Positions 6,786 through 13,740 of a stretch of 13,840 nucleotides of DNA are shown here, in pieces. Made by a program: the position numbers and the translations under genes. The stretch comes from CAYVMN01 sp964452575. Lineage in GTDB: Bacteria; Desulfobacterota; DSM-4660; Desulfatiglandales; Desulfatiglandaceae. Location: contig CAYVMN010000128.1 in NCBI GenBank assembly GCA_964452575.1, forward strand, positions 1 to 13,840, written 5' to 3'. The notes below the pieces were generated by a model. It was not told the DNA's origin and made no database searches. It saw nothing but the letters and a program-made list of their open reading frames with translations. The number at the start of each line of letters is the position of its first letter. Position 1 is the stretch's first letter.

Positions 6786-7997
6786 CTAGTTTTTGTTATC
6801 TTCCTCGACTCCTTTGATGAGCAATTCGAAGATATTTGGAACAGCTGATACTACCCTGTTCCAGTTGGCAATGTAGGGCACTTCCATGGGCGTTTCCAGA
6901 AACTGATCGCCAGCGCTCTCGATGCACTGAACGAAGGCCTCTGCCTCGCTTCCCTCCCTGTGCCTATCATAGGTTAACCCGTTAATGGCAGAGTCATATT
7001 CATACCGGGCAATGAAGTCCTGGGCGATCCGCAGGTAGCATGATTTCAGCGATATAAAGAACTCATTTGTCAGTGTATGCCCCCTGCTTGCCATGGTTCT
7101 GAATATACACTTGGCGATGTCCGTGCCCATCTTTAGTAGTCCTTTATTAGGATCTTCCAGCGTAAGCGGTTGATGCTTATGTTCATAATTGTCTGACAGA
7201 TCCACCTGGCAGACCCTGCGCAGGGCACAATTGCGGTAAACCTCAGCAAGCACTCCAACCTCTATTCCCCAGTCCCCAGGGATCCTCATTCGCCTTGCAA
7301 GTTCCGTGTCCATCGAAAATTCACCGGCAAGGATGTAACGGAAGCTATCGAGATAGTCCAAAAACTCATTCGGCCCCAGGGTTGCCTTTAAGGAACGGAG
7401 AAGGGGAGTGACGAATATACGTGTGACCCGGCCGTGCAACCGGTCGCTGACCCTGCTGTAATATCCCTTACAAAACTCGAAGCCAATGGTCGGATGGGCC
7501 ACCGGGTAACAGAGCCTTGCGAGTAAATCTCGATCGTAAGTGGCAATATCACAGTCATGTAAGGCGATAACATGACTATCCTCGCGCGCAAGGACATATC
7601 CGTAGGCGGTCCACGCAGACCTTCCCTTACCATCCTCACCCAACTCTATCCCGTTTTCAGCCAAAAGATCATAAATCTTCTTAATTTTAGGGCCGGTACA
7701 CCAGATTAGCCTTGGTTTCTGTGGGAGCGTTGAAAAGAACTTCTTGGCTTCCTTAAAGTCCCTTGCCTTTGATCTTCCGGCAGCAACAATAATGTTCTTG
7801 AGATACTTGACGTCACGCAGCATTTCTACGATCCTCGGTAAACCAGCGCCATGAAGTTCAGCCGGAATATATGGAAGGACTAAAGAAATAGGTCGATGTC
7901 TTGATGCCTCCTCCAGCTCGGCCTCAAGCTCCCTGACATCACGGGGGTTCAGCCTATGAAACGTTGCAATCTCACCATTTTGGAAAAAATCTGACAT
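6786..7997 (-). CDS. GT81-type glycosyltransferase, glucosyl-3-phosphoglycerate synthase-like
   Basis: This 403-aa protein shows the ordered motifs of the GT81 family (actinobacterial GpgS as reference): GKGRSAW (123-129, UDP-sugar region), the metal-binding DCD within VIALHDCDIATYD (148-150), FEFCKGYYSR, GRVTRIFVTPLL (189-200), GEFSMD (225), GDWGIEVGVLAEVYRN (241-256) and a His-rich NYEHKHQPL (270-278) where GpgS has a metal-ligand His. The family transfers glucose (or mannose) from an NDP-sugar to 3-phosphoglycerate, giving a precursor of glucosylglycerate, a compatible solute or glycolipid building block. The protein is longer than GpgS at both ends, and no phosphatase (GpgP) gene is nearby, so the acceptor may differ. 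The ATG has an excellent AAGGAGGA 3 bases upstream (8001-8008), placed at the edge of the repeat element. Confidence 0.75.
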   Translation of the reverse strand: MSDFFQNGEIATFHRLNPRDVRELEAELEEASRHRPISLVLPYIPAELHGAGLPRIVEMLRDVKYLKNIIVAAGRSKARDFKEAKKFFSTLPQKPRLIWCTGPKIKKIYDLLAENGIELGEDGKGRSAWTAYGYVLAREDSHVIALHDCDIATYDRDLLARLCYPVAHPTIGFEFCKGYYSRVSDRLHGRVTRIFVTPLLRSLKATLGPNEFLDYLDSFRYILAGEFSMDTELARRMRIPGDWGIEVGVLAEVYRNCALRRVCQVDLSDNYEHKHQPLTLEDPNKGLLKMGTDIAKCIFRTMASRGHTLTNEFFISLKSCYLRIAQDFIARYEYDSAINGLTYDRHREGSEAEAFVQCIESAGDQFLETPMEVPYIANWNRVVSAVPNIFELLIKGVEEDNKN

Positions 7998-8004
7998 GTC
8001 TCCT

Positions 8005-8258
8005 CCTTCCCATATGGTTAGCCGTTCACGGGTTCAAAGGTTCAGGGGTTCAAGGTTGCTTCTCGTTCTCACGCCCCTTCTTTTGCAAGAAGTGTCTATG
8101 AGAGAAGCGCCGATTTAATCAAATTCCAACCTGAAACCTGGCTTTTCTTTCCCATCAATCTGGGAAAACCAGCATTTGTCCCAAGAACTTTGAGTTTGAA
8201 TTTGTCCCTAACCGTGAACCTCTGAACCCGGAACCTGTGAACGCCTTCCCACATGGTT
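8005..8258. repeat. Putative small non-autonomous element: imperfect inverted repeats flanked by 15-bp direct repeats
   Basis: CCTTCCCATATGGTT (8005-8019) and CCTTCCCACATGGTT (8244-8258) are direct repeats with one mismatch. Just inside them lie inverted arms, 8023-8057 and the complement of 8210-8243, identical at about 29 of 35 aligned positions with one gap, both starting CGTTCAC and built of GGTTC units. The roughly 150-base interior holds a smaller stem (TTTCCCA 8148-8154 with TGGGAAA 8161-8167) and a repeated ATTTGTCCC (8174 and 8200). The layout resembles an inserted miniature element with a target duplication, but a 15-bp duplication is long and I recognise no family. Confidence 0.5.
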
Positions 8259-8302
8259 CCCCTCCAAGGCTATGATTCTATTTCAATCCTGCCTTGGGCA
8301 TT

Positions 8303-8325
8303 CCCGCAAACATAACACCTGCGGG
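8303..8325. terminator. Possible terminator hairpin after the unidentified 461-aa gene
   Basis: CCCGCA (8303-8308) and TGCGGG (8320-8325) form a 6-bp GC-rich stem with an 11-base loop, 11 bases downstream of the stop of the 461-aa gene on the minus strand. No U run follows, so termination is uncertain. Confidence 0.3.
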
Positions 8326-8335
8326 GGATTGATCC

Positions 8336-9721
8336 TTATATCCCGCGCTGTCTTAGCCACATGGGCAAAAGTTCTTCGTCCACTTTCCGGCTCACTTCAG
8401 GCGCCTTGTTCATTAATAGCTGGGCCATGGACGGGCTGCAGTTGATGTACCCAAAACTGCCATCAAATACGATTATCTTGTCGGTCTTGTAGATGTCATA
8501 GGCCATATCCATTGCGCTCTTTAGATCCTTTGCGGTCCGCGCCACTTCAGCGATATACGGGTTGCAATGGTCCGCCTTCCACATGGCGGCATGGTCCTCA
8601 CCGGCTATCACAATAGGCGTCTCTTCCAGGCCCAAATAGTTTATTCCAGGCCAGGCCTGATTCAACACGATCACCTTAATAGCCGGATTGACAAGCATAG
8701 GAACGATTTCTCCGTTTTCATTCCTCTTGAACCCGCCCAAGACCTTAGGATGTGAAAGATCAAAGAGATCGTCGTGGGCGTGCATAAAGACGCCGAAAAT
8801 AACACCACCGGCATGGATATAAAATCCCCACCTGCCGCCATCCACCACCGCAATACACTCATCGATCTCATGTAAGAGCCGCATCATTTTCCCGTACTTT
8901 CTTAGATGACTGATGGTGATTCTCTTATCAAGGGCTGTAAGATCCTTGTCGGCATCTATGGATAATATTCCTGCTGGAGAATGTCTTAAGACACAGGAAA
9001 AGGCATATTGTTCCTGGATAAACGGTGAATTGAAAAGGGCTATGGGCAGGAAATTGGCTGACCGATTTGCAAAATTCATGTGATAAACGGATCGCGTCTC
9101 TAAACGGACATACGACATGCTGAATGGCTTATATGCCCTTTGAATCTGTCGATTATAGTATATCTCCCTGGGATCATCATAATATGAGTGAACAAACCAG
9201 TCCCCATCGAATATCTTCTTAATCCCATAGAGGGTTCCGATTTCCGTCTCAATCGCCACACCTTTGTCATAGGGACCATATCTATAAACCTTGCCAGCAA
9301 AACGCCCTTTGAGGTCATAGTGTGCGATGAATTCATCCGCTTCCCGAAACCCCTTATAGGCCCCCACCATCAGACGAACATCCTCGCAGCCCGTCCTGGC
9401 CTGGATATTATCCTTGATGGCTTTAAGCATTCTAATATAGGGCTCACCCCCCATTATGCTGTATCCATGCTCTGAACTGAGCAGCTTGACCGTATTCGCG
9501 GGCCTTATCATCGTCATATCGACCGAAGACAGCGCCTCTTCAGTGGCCTCTTCTATAACAGAAAGGTCGCCCCCATCTGAATATATCCGATCAGCAATAT
9601 CCGGAAAGAGATCGCCGACTGCAACAGAAACCAGATCCAGTATATCTGCCGCACGCCCTTTGGGCTTCGGGCCGTAGAACGATTCCATCAACTCCGGTGG
9701 TTGGACCGCTGGCCTATACAC
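8336..9721 (-). CDS. Unidentified 461-aa protein, faint LarA (nickel lactate racemase)-like features
   Basis: I do not firmly recognise this protein. It appears soluble, with no signal peptide or long hydrophobic segment. Regions that faintly resemble LarA/DUF2088 in order are VRLMVGAYKGFREADEFIAHY (about 115-135, where LarA has the ATGFHRP motif), a central IKKIFDGDWFVHSYYDDP (168-184), and a C-terminal AKDLKSAMDMAYDIYKTDKIIVFDGSFGYI similar to the LarA tail. The LarA catalytic His and Lys motifs are not conserved, so lactate racemase activity should not be inferred. The start is a GTG at 9719-9721 with AAAGGAGG six bases upstream; it overlaps the end of the Fe-S protein gene by 8 nt, so the two are probably translationally coupled and act together. 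Confidence 0.75.
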   Translation of the reverse strand: MYRPAVQPPELMESFYGPKPKGRAADILDLVSVAVGDLFPDIADRIYSDGGDLSVIEEATEEALSSVDMTMIRPANTVKLLSSEHGYSIMGGEPYIRMLKAIKDNIQARTGCEDVRLMVGAYKGFREADEFIAHYDLKGRFAGKVYRYGPYDKGVAIETEIGTLYGIKKIFDGDWFVHSYYDDPREIYYNRQIQRAYKPFSMSYVRLETRSVYHMNFANRSANFLPIALFNSPFIQEQYAFSCVLRHSPAGILSIDADKDLTALDKRITISHLRKYGKMMRLLHEIDECIAVVDGGRWGFYIHAGGVIFGVFMHAHDDLFDLSHPKVLGGFKRNENGEIVPMLVNPAIKVIVLNQAWPGINYLGLEETPIVIAGEDHAAMWKADHCNPYIAEVARTAKDLKSAMDMAYDIYKTDKIIVFDGSFGYINCSPSMAQLLMNKAPEVSRKVDEELLPMWLRQRGI

Positions 9722-10343
9722 GGGTATCCTCCTTTCCGGGAGAGTCAGTATTCCTTTGTTTCACCTTTTTCCAATCTTCCCCGACACAGCATTGCGGGTA
9801 GGCTTCGTCGATTTGAAGCACCTTCTCCTCCGGAATATCGCTGAGGGAGAGGGTTAGCTTAATCCATCGACCGTCCGGGGGATTATCCAGCTCGATTTCA
9901 CAGGCCTGCAGGAGCTGAAAAATCCTTGTTATACAGTAGATACCACAACCCGCTCGAAGCCCTGTCATAGCGCAAAGATCCTCAGGGGTATTTGCGCCTT
10001 TTAGGATGGCGGCAACGGCTTCTTTGCCCGTGGTCCGGGTACATCCGCAAACCGGCATATCGGGGAGCAGGCCGGCCTTTGCACAAAGCGTTTCAAGCTG
10101 TAGCTGATCAACATCTGAGCAATCCACATATCGAACGATCTCCGAAGGACGGGGGGCCCGACTGATAGCGTTTTCCTTGTTGCATCGATCGATGCATCGT
10201 TGACAGTCGATGCACCGATCACCATTGATAGCGGCCCTTCTTTCAACCATCTCTATGGCGCCCGCTGGACAGACACGTTCGCAGAGCGCACAGCCGCTGC
10301 ACCTTTTCTCATCAACTCGCGCCAAAAACTGTAACTGAATCAT
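9714..10343 (-). CDS. Ferredoxin with two [4Fe-4S] motifs fused to a BFD-like [2Fe-2S] domain
   Basis: This 209-aa protein contains CxxCxxCxxxCP at Cys15-25 and CxxCxxCxxxC at Cys44-54, the ligands of a bacterial 2[4Fe-4S] ferredoxin; the second lacks the usual following Pro. After a linker comes a BFD-like domain: VCGCTRTTGKEAVAAILKGA (Cys99, Cys101), TPEDLCAMTGL, then GCGIYC (Cys133, Cys137). The last pair is spaced CxxxC, one residue longer than the usual CxxC. The C-terminal 70 residues carry two adjacent Cys and no known motif. It is likely a cytoplasmic electron carrier for a partner oxidoreductase; the coupled downstream gene is the best candidate partner. The ATG at 10341-10343 has GAGGG seven bases upstream. 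Confidence 0.88.
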   Translation of the reverse strand: MIQLQFLARVDEKRCSGCALCERVCPAGAIEMVERRAAINGDRCIDCQRCIDRCNKENAISRAPRPSEIVRYVDCSDVDQLQLETLCAKAGLLPDMPVCGCTRTTGKEAVAAILKGANTPEDLCAMTGLRAGCGIYCITRIFQLLQACEIELDNPPDGRWIKLTLSLSDIPEEKVLQIDEAYPQCCVGEDWKKVKQRNTDSPGKEDTRV

Positions 10344-10390
10344 TGGCTGCCCTCAATGTTTGACGGACCCCTAAAAGGCCTTCAAAGCCG

Positions 10391-10425
10391 TTAATCCCGC
10401 GAAAGCGGGGGGCGGGAGTCCAGCA
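10391..10425. repeat. REP-like GC-rich hairpin
   Basis: TCCCGC-GAAA-GCGGG (stem 10396-10400 with 10405-10409, GAAA tetraloop) is followed by GGGCGGGAGTCCAGCAG. The ATTCCCGC...GCGGGAAT-type core followed by TCCAG is a widespread intergenic repeat style in proteobacteria. It lies in the leader of the Fe-S protein gene. Confidence 0.5.
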
Positions 10426-10481
10426 GTAAACCAATAAATTTTGTTAGAAATTCTGCTACTTATTTAACCGCACAGGCTGGG

Positions 10482-10510
10482 ATTATGGGAGAAAAATCAA
10501 ATAAAGTCAA
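10482..10510 (-). promoter_or_regulatory. Promoter for the Fe-S protein operon
   Basis: On the minus strand TTGACT (10505-10510) and CATAAT (10482-10487) are separated by 17 bases, near consensus. The TGA of the upstream 79-aa ORF lies within the -35 box. The leader would be about 130 nt and includes the REP-like hairpin. Confidence 0.6.
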
Positions 10511-10746
10511 CGGAACGCTATTTCTCCCAGGTCTATCGGATTTAAGCCATGCTTCGAGGCCTCTATGATAGTCTCATGCAGCCGTATCCGGAGGCAGTTG
10601 AGTCCTGCGAGAAGGCGGGCGGAAACGATTGCGGCGCAATATCCAGCACCGATATTCTGGATCTTCATGGATAGGAGTTGAAAGTAAGGCGCGCTGTTTA
10701 TGACAGTAATGAGTCTTTGAACATGCTCCGGATTGGGCGTCTTCAT
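10507..10746 (-). CDS. Short ORF resembling the N terminus of a hotdog (PaaI-type) thioesterase, probably a truncated remnant
   Basis: The first 37 or so residues of this 79-aa product (NPEHVQRLITVINSAPYFQ, then LLSMKIQNIGAGYC) resemble the N-terminal helix and first strand of PaaI-type acyl-CoA thioesterases. The expected catalytic part (an NPFGxxHGG-like motif and the rest of a protein of about 140 aa) is missing: the remainder has no hotdog pattern and ends early. I found no continuation in other frames down to 10344. The ATG has a strong AGGGGGG upstream and sits 25 nt after the histidine kinase stop, so it may still be transcribed and translated. It is either a decayed gene or a small protein of unknown role. 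Confidence 0.45.
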   Translation of the reverse strand: MKTPNPEHVQRLITVINSAPYFQLLSMKIQNIGAGYCAAIVSARLLAGLNCLRIRLHETIIEASKHGLNPIDLGEIAFR

Positions 10747-10771
10747 GATTTCCCCCCTAATTAAAAGTCCT

Positions 10772-12718
10772 TTATTTGTCCAGGATCTCTCTTATCTTGT
10801 TTGAAATCTCCTTCATGTCAAAAGGCTTCTGGATAAATCCATTGCAGCCCCTCTTTAGTATCTCAGCCGCCTCTCCATCCATGCTGTACCCGCTAGAAAG
10901 TAAAACCCTTACATCAGGGTCTAGCTCCTTGAGCCTGTCATAGCTCTTTCCACCACTCACTCCCGGCATCACCATGTCAAGGATGACCATGTCAATCTCA
11001 TCCTTCCTCTTCTCAAAAATATCTACGGCCTCCTGTCCGCTAGTGGCGGTAATCACCCTGTAGCCCATCTCCTCCAGCATCTCCTTCCCTGCATCCATAA
11101 TCATCTCCTCATCGTCCACAAGGAGGATCATCTCTTCACCCCTCAATACCTCTTCAGAGGGCTCCTCCTCCTTAATCACCTCCCCCCCAGATGCAGGCAG
11201 GTAGATAATGAATGTGGCTCCCTCACCCTTCTTGCTCCGCACATTGATGATACCACCATGGTTCTTGATAATCCCATACACTGAGGCAAGCCCAAGACCC
11301 GTTCCCCTCCCCATCTCCTTGGTGGTAAAAAATGGGTCAAATACCCTCTCCCGAGTCTTCTCATCCATACCCACTCCGGTATCCGTAACTGCCACCTTTA
11401 CATATCTCCCAGGCCTCACACCGTGCGGCTCTACAAAGTCCTCACCAAGTTCAACATTCTCAGTCTCAAGAAATAGCTCCCCACCCCCGGGCATGGCCTG
11501 CCAGGCATTGATATAGAGGTTCATCAGGACCTGCTCCATCTGCCCCCGGTCTACCTCCACAGGCCATATCCCTTCCTCGTACTTGGGATGGATGCCTACC
11601 TCCTTCCTGGTCCTCCCAAACATATCAGAGCTCTTCTTGAGTAACTCGTTGAGGTCCGTTGGTCCCACCGCATACCTTCCACCCCTTGCAAACCCCAGGA
11701 GCTGCCTGGTAAGCTCCGCCCCACTCTGAATGTACTCTTCAATGTTCTTCAATCGCCTATAATCCGGATCAGCAGGATCCTTTCTGAGCAACATTAAAGA
11801 GGCATTTCCCTGGATGGCCATAAGCAGATTGTTGAAATCATGGGCTATACCCCCTGCCAGAGTTCCCAGGTACTCCATCTTCTGCGCATGCCAGAGCTGG
11901 GCCTCAAGATGCCTCTTTTCCGTTATGTCCCTTATAAAATTGAGGGTAGCTGGCCTCCCTTCCCAGCTGATAAGCACAGCGTTTAGTTCCACCCATAGCT
12001 CCTCGCCACTTTTGTTAAAGACCCGAAAGGAATAGGTGCTGGGAAGGGCCTCTCCCTTCAGTCTCCTTAGATATCTTTCCAGGACCATGTCCCTGTCTTC
12101 AGGATGAATAAACTCAAGGAATGGACGATTGGCGAGGTCGTCCTCAGAATATCCGACTATATTAAGCGTCCTGGGATTAGGGAATTTTACAACGCCGTCC
12201 TGAGCAACAAAAATGGCATCATTGGCATTTTCTACCAGGAGGCGATATTTCTCTTCGCTCTCCCGCAATGCCTTTAGTGCATTCCTATATTCTGTAATAT
12301 CAACGCTATAAATTGCTAATTGCGTTATTTTCCCTTCCTCATCAAAAACAGGGAAAATAGTATTATTATACCATCTTCCCTCTACTTGGTCTTCGAAAGT
12401 AACCGGTTCTCTCAATCTAATGGCTTCTATACCTTTTAGCCTTCTATTTTCGGACACCTCCCTAGGAAAATATTCTGTTAAAACTGTTCCAATGGCCTTT
12501 TCGACGGTCTTTCCTAAACGCCCTGCACCTCTTTTGTTGCAGGCTATAATCTTACCCGATAGGTCTATGAGAAAAATGCCAAACGGCGCAAAATCAAGGA
12601 GTCTTAATATACCTTGGGCCTGGTGTAGTACTTCTCTGGCCCGGCCAGCATCCGCAACTTCTCTTTCTAAATCCTCAACCCTTTGCTCCAATTCTTCATA
12701 AGTGGGCTTTTCGTGCAT
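10772..12718 (-). CDS. Hybrid sensor histidine kinase: PAS-PAS-HisKA-HATPase-receiver
   Basis: This cytoplasmic protein of about 648 aa has no membrane segment. An N-terminal coiled coil (YEELEQRVEDLEREVADA) leads into PAS 1 (about 38-145) and PAS 2 (about 155-268, ending NFIRDITEKRHLEAQL). The kinase core follows: H-box GGIAHDFNNLLMAIQGN (phospho-His about 293), N-box QVLMNLYINAWQAM, G1 DTGVGM, F-box FDPFFTTK and G2 GRGTGLGLASVYG. The receiver domain (about 528-648) has the acidic pair in LLVDDEE, phospho-Asp in VILDMVMPG (about 581) and Lys in QKPF. The ATG at 12716-12718 is preceded by GGAGG eight bases upstream; the alternative TTG at 12733 overlaps that Shine-Dalgarno and is less likely. 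No response regulator gene is adjacent, so the output is unknown. PAS ligands cannot be predicted. Confidence 0.93.
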   Translation of the reverse strand: MHEKPTYEELEQRVEDLEREVADAGRAREVLHQAQGILRLLDFAPFGIFLIDLSGKIIACNKRGAGRLGKTVEKAIGTVLTEYFPREVSENRRLKGIEAIRLREPVTFEDQVEGRWYNNTIFPVFDEEGKITQLAIYSVDITEYRNALKALRESEEKYRLLVENANDAIFVAQDGVVKFPNPRTLNIVGYSEDDLANRPFLEFIHPEDRDMVLERYLRRLKGEALPSTYSFRVFNKSGEELWVELNAVLISWEGRPATLNFIRDITEKRHLEAQLWHAQKMEYLGTLAGGIAHDFNNLLMAIQGNASLMLLRKDPADPDYRRLKNIEEYIQSGAELTRQLLGFARGGRYAVGPTDLNELLKKSSDMFGRTRKEVGIHPKYEEGIWPVEVDRGQMEQVLMNLYINAWQAMPGGGELFLETENVELGEDFVEPHGVRPGRYVKVAVTDTGVGMDEKTRERVFDPFFTTKEMGRGTGLGLASVYGIIKNHGGIINVRSKKGEGATFIIYLPASGGEVIKEEEPSEEVLRGEEMILLVDDEEMIMDAGKEMLEEMGYRVITATSGQEAVDIFEKRKDEIDMVILDMVMPGVSGGKSYDRLKELDPDVRVLLSSGYSMDGEAAEILKRGCNGFIQKPFDMKEISNKIREILDK

Positions 12719-12869
12719 TTGAAAATCCTCCAAACGTCATACCAACAATCAGGTCCTTGACACTGGGCGACCTTATCAGCTCCTTGTCGATCCGTTCACC
12801 CAATTTCCTGTTTCGGAAAAGGGCCAAGAATGATGGTCCTGTAAAACGTTTTAATTTAATTTTATTCAT
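12696..12869 (-). CDS. Possible 57-aa small ORF overlapping the kinase start
   Basis: An ATG at 12867-12869 opens a 57-codon frame, mixed in charge and protein-like (for example RKLGERIDKELIRSPSVKDL and a Gly-rich GMTFGGFSNA near the end), which stops 23 nt inside the histidine kinase gene. It has no Shine-Dalgarno, and a candidate promoter -10 overlaps its ATG, which would leave the ATG outside the transcript. I know no homologue. It may be a leader peptide, a gene remnant or chance. Confidence 0.22.
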   Translation of the reverse strand: MNKIKLKRFTGPSFLALFRNRKLGERIDKELIRSPSVKDLIVGMTFGGFSNARKAHL

Positions 12870-12897
12870 TTTAAGATACCGAGGGTGAAATGGTCAA
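12868..12897 (-). promoter_or_regulatory. Possible promoter of the histidine kinase gene
   Basis: On the minus strand TTGACC (12892-12897) and TAAAAT (12868-12873) are separated by 18 bases, followed by an AT-rich tract. The leader would be about 140 nt. Confidence 0.4.
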
Positions 12898-12968
12898 GCC
12901 AGAACTGCTGGATCGGATGCGGGAAATTGTTCGATGAGGCATATGGCAGCAAACGGGAGTTCTCTCAA

Positions 12969-12996
12969 TTGACAGGGAACCTTTTTCTCCGATATT
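12969..12996 (+). promoter_or_regulatory. Possible promoter of the methyltransferase gene
   Basis: TTGACA (12969-12974) is followed after 16 bases by GATATT (12991-12996). The -35 is perfect, the -10 is moderate. The leader would be about 30 nt. Confidence 0.4.
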
Positions 12997-13033
12997 CTGA
13001 GTTCCATAATTAGTCTAAGAGGTGGGCCCGTAG

Positions 13034-13651
13034 ATGATGCCAGAAAAGGAACTGCTTGACGGGGTCAAGGGATTCCTGGATGAAGAAGAGGGAATGCGGC
13101 TCTACGAGACCGCACTGGAGGCAAGTCGGCTCGGGCCATGCCTGGAGATAGGAAGCTATTGCGGCAAATCGGCCATCTACCTAGGGACGGCATGCCGGGA
13201 AAACAGAGGCATACTCTTTTCAATCGACCATCACAGGGGTTCAGAGGAGCAGCAGCCCGGCGAGGAATACTTTGACCCTGATCTCTTCGACGAGGAGACA
13301 GGCCTTGTGGATACCTTTAAGGAATTTCGAAGGGCAATTGAGAAGGCAGGCCTTGTGGATACGGTCGTCCCGATCGTTTGTCGCTCCGAGGTGGCGGCGC
13401 GCCTATGGTCAACTCCCCTCAGCCTGCTTTTTATCGACGGGGGGCATTCCTATGAGGCCGCGCTAACCGATTATCGGTGCTGGACAAAACACCTCCTACC
13501 CGGAGGATATCTGGTGATACACGATATATTTGATGATCCGAAGAAGGGGGGGCAGGCCCCCTATCAGGTATACACGCTCGCGGTGGAATCGGGCCTCTTT
13601 CGAGAACTCCCCATGACTCAAACCTTAGGCGTACTTCAAAAATACTACTGA
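13034..13651 (+). CDS. Class I SAM-dependent methyltransferase (Methyltransf_24 type)
   Basis: This 205-aa cytoplasmic enzyme has motif I CLEIGSYCGKSAIYLG (36-51), an acidic-end strand FSIDHHRGSEEQ (62-73), and the later motifs LLFIDGGHSYEAALTDYRCW (131-150) and LLPGGYLVIHDIFDDPKKGGQAP (154-176), the order expected in this family. The reaction is methyl transfer from SAM; the acceptor is unknown, though related genes are often found with glycan or natural-product genes. The ATG at 13034 is directly followed by a second ATG; AAGAGGTG lies about 8 bases upstream. GLVDT occurs twice (90-94, 106-110), encoded by a 16-bp exact direct repeat. It stands alone on the plus strand between the divergent kinase and a toxin gene. 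Confidence 0.85.
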   Translation: MMPEKELLDGVKGFLDEEEGMRLYETALEASRLGPCLEIGSYCGKSAIYLGTACRENRGILFSIDHHRGSEEQQPGEEYFDPDLFDEETGLVDTFKEFRRAIEKAGLVDTVVPIVCRSEVAARLWSTPLSLLFIDGGHSYEAALTDYRCWTKHLLPGGYLVIHDIFDDPKKGGQAPYQVYTLAVESGLFRELPMTQTLGVLQKYY

Positions 13652-13667
13652 GCCGCTAGGATTTGTC

Positions 13668-13696
13668 TTGAATTAGCATATATTTTGATGTATATT
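13668..13696 (+). promoter_or_regulatory. Promoter of the brnT-like gene
   Basis: TTGAAT (13668-13673) and TATATT (13691-13696) are separated by 17 bases. An AT-rich imperfect palindrome (ATATA...TATAT, about 13679-13695) overlaps the spacer and -10, the kind of site an autoregulating BrnA antitoxin could bind. Confidence 0.5.
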
Positions 13697-13740
13697 TAGA
13701 ATCATGAAACCAAGCCATTCTTCTCGGTTAACCGGTGGTC

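Larger units (their letters stand above)
7998..8335. other. Intergenic stretch holding a repeat element
   Basis: This 338-base gap between two minus-strand genes is mostly filled by the inverted-repeat element at 8005-8258. The rest (8259-8335) contains a hairpin (8303-8325). No open reading frame of note was found. No convincing promoter for the glycosyltransferase gene was identified inside it. Confidence 0.6.
12719..13033. other. Divergent intergenic region between the kinase and methyltransferase genes
   Basis: This stretch of about 315 bases holds candidate promoters in both directions (12868-12897 minus, 12969-12996 plus), an AT-rich tract at 12841-12875, and the small ORF described above. 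No hairpin terminator or repeat was noted. Confidence 0.5.

Noticed and set aside
7388..7639. Minus-strand 83-codon frame within the glycosyltransferase gene, and many similar antisense frames elsewhere
   Set aside because: They are shadows of well-supported genes and lack motifs or ribosome binding sites.
8005..8258. CRISPR array or insertion sequence
   Set aside because: Repeats are inverted or adjacent rather than regularly spaced with unique spacers, and there is no transposase frame.
12719..12733. TTG start for the histidine kinase
   Set aside because: The TTGGAGG is the Shine-Dalgarno of the ATG at 12716-12718, and the protein family begins at that Met.
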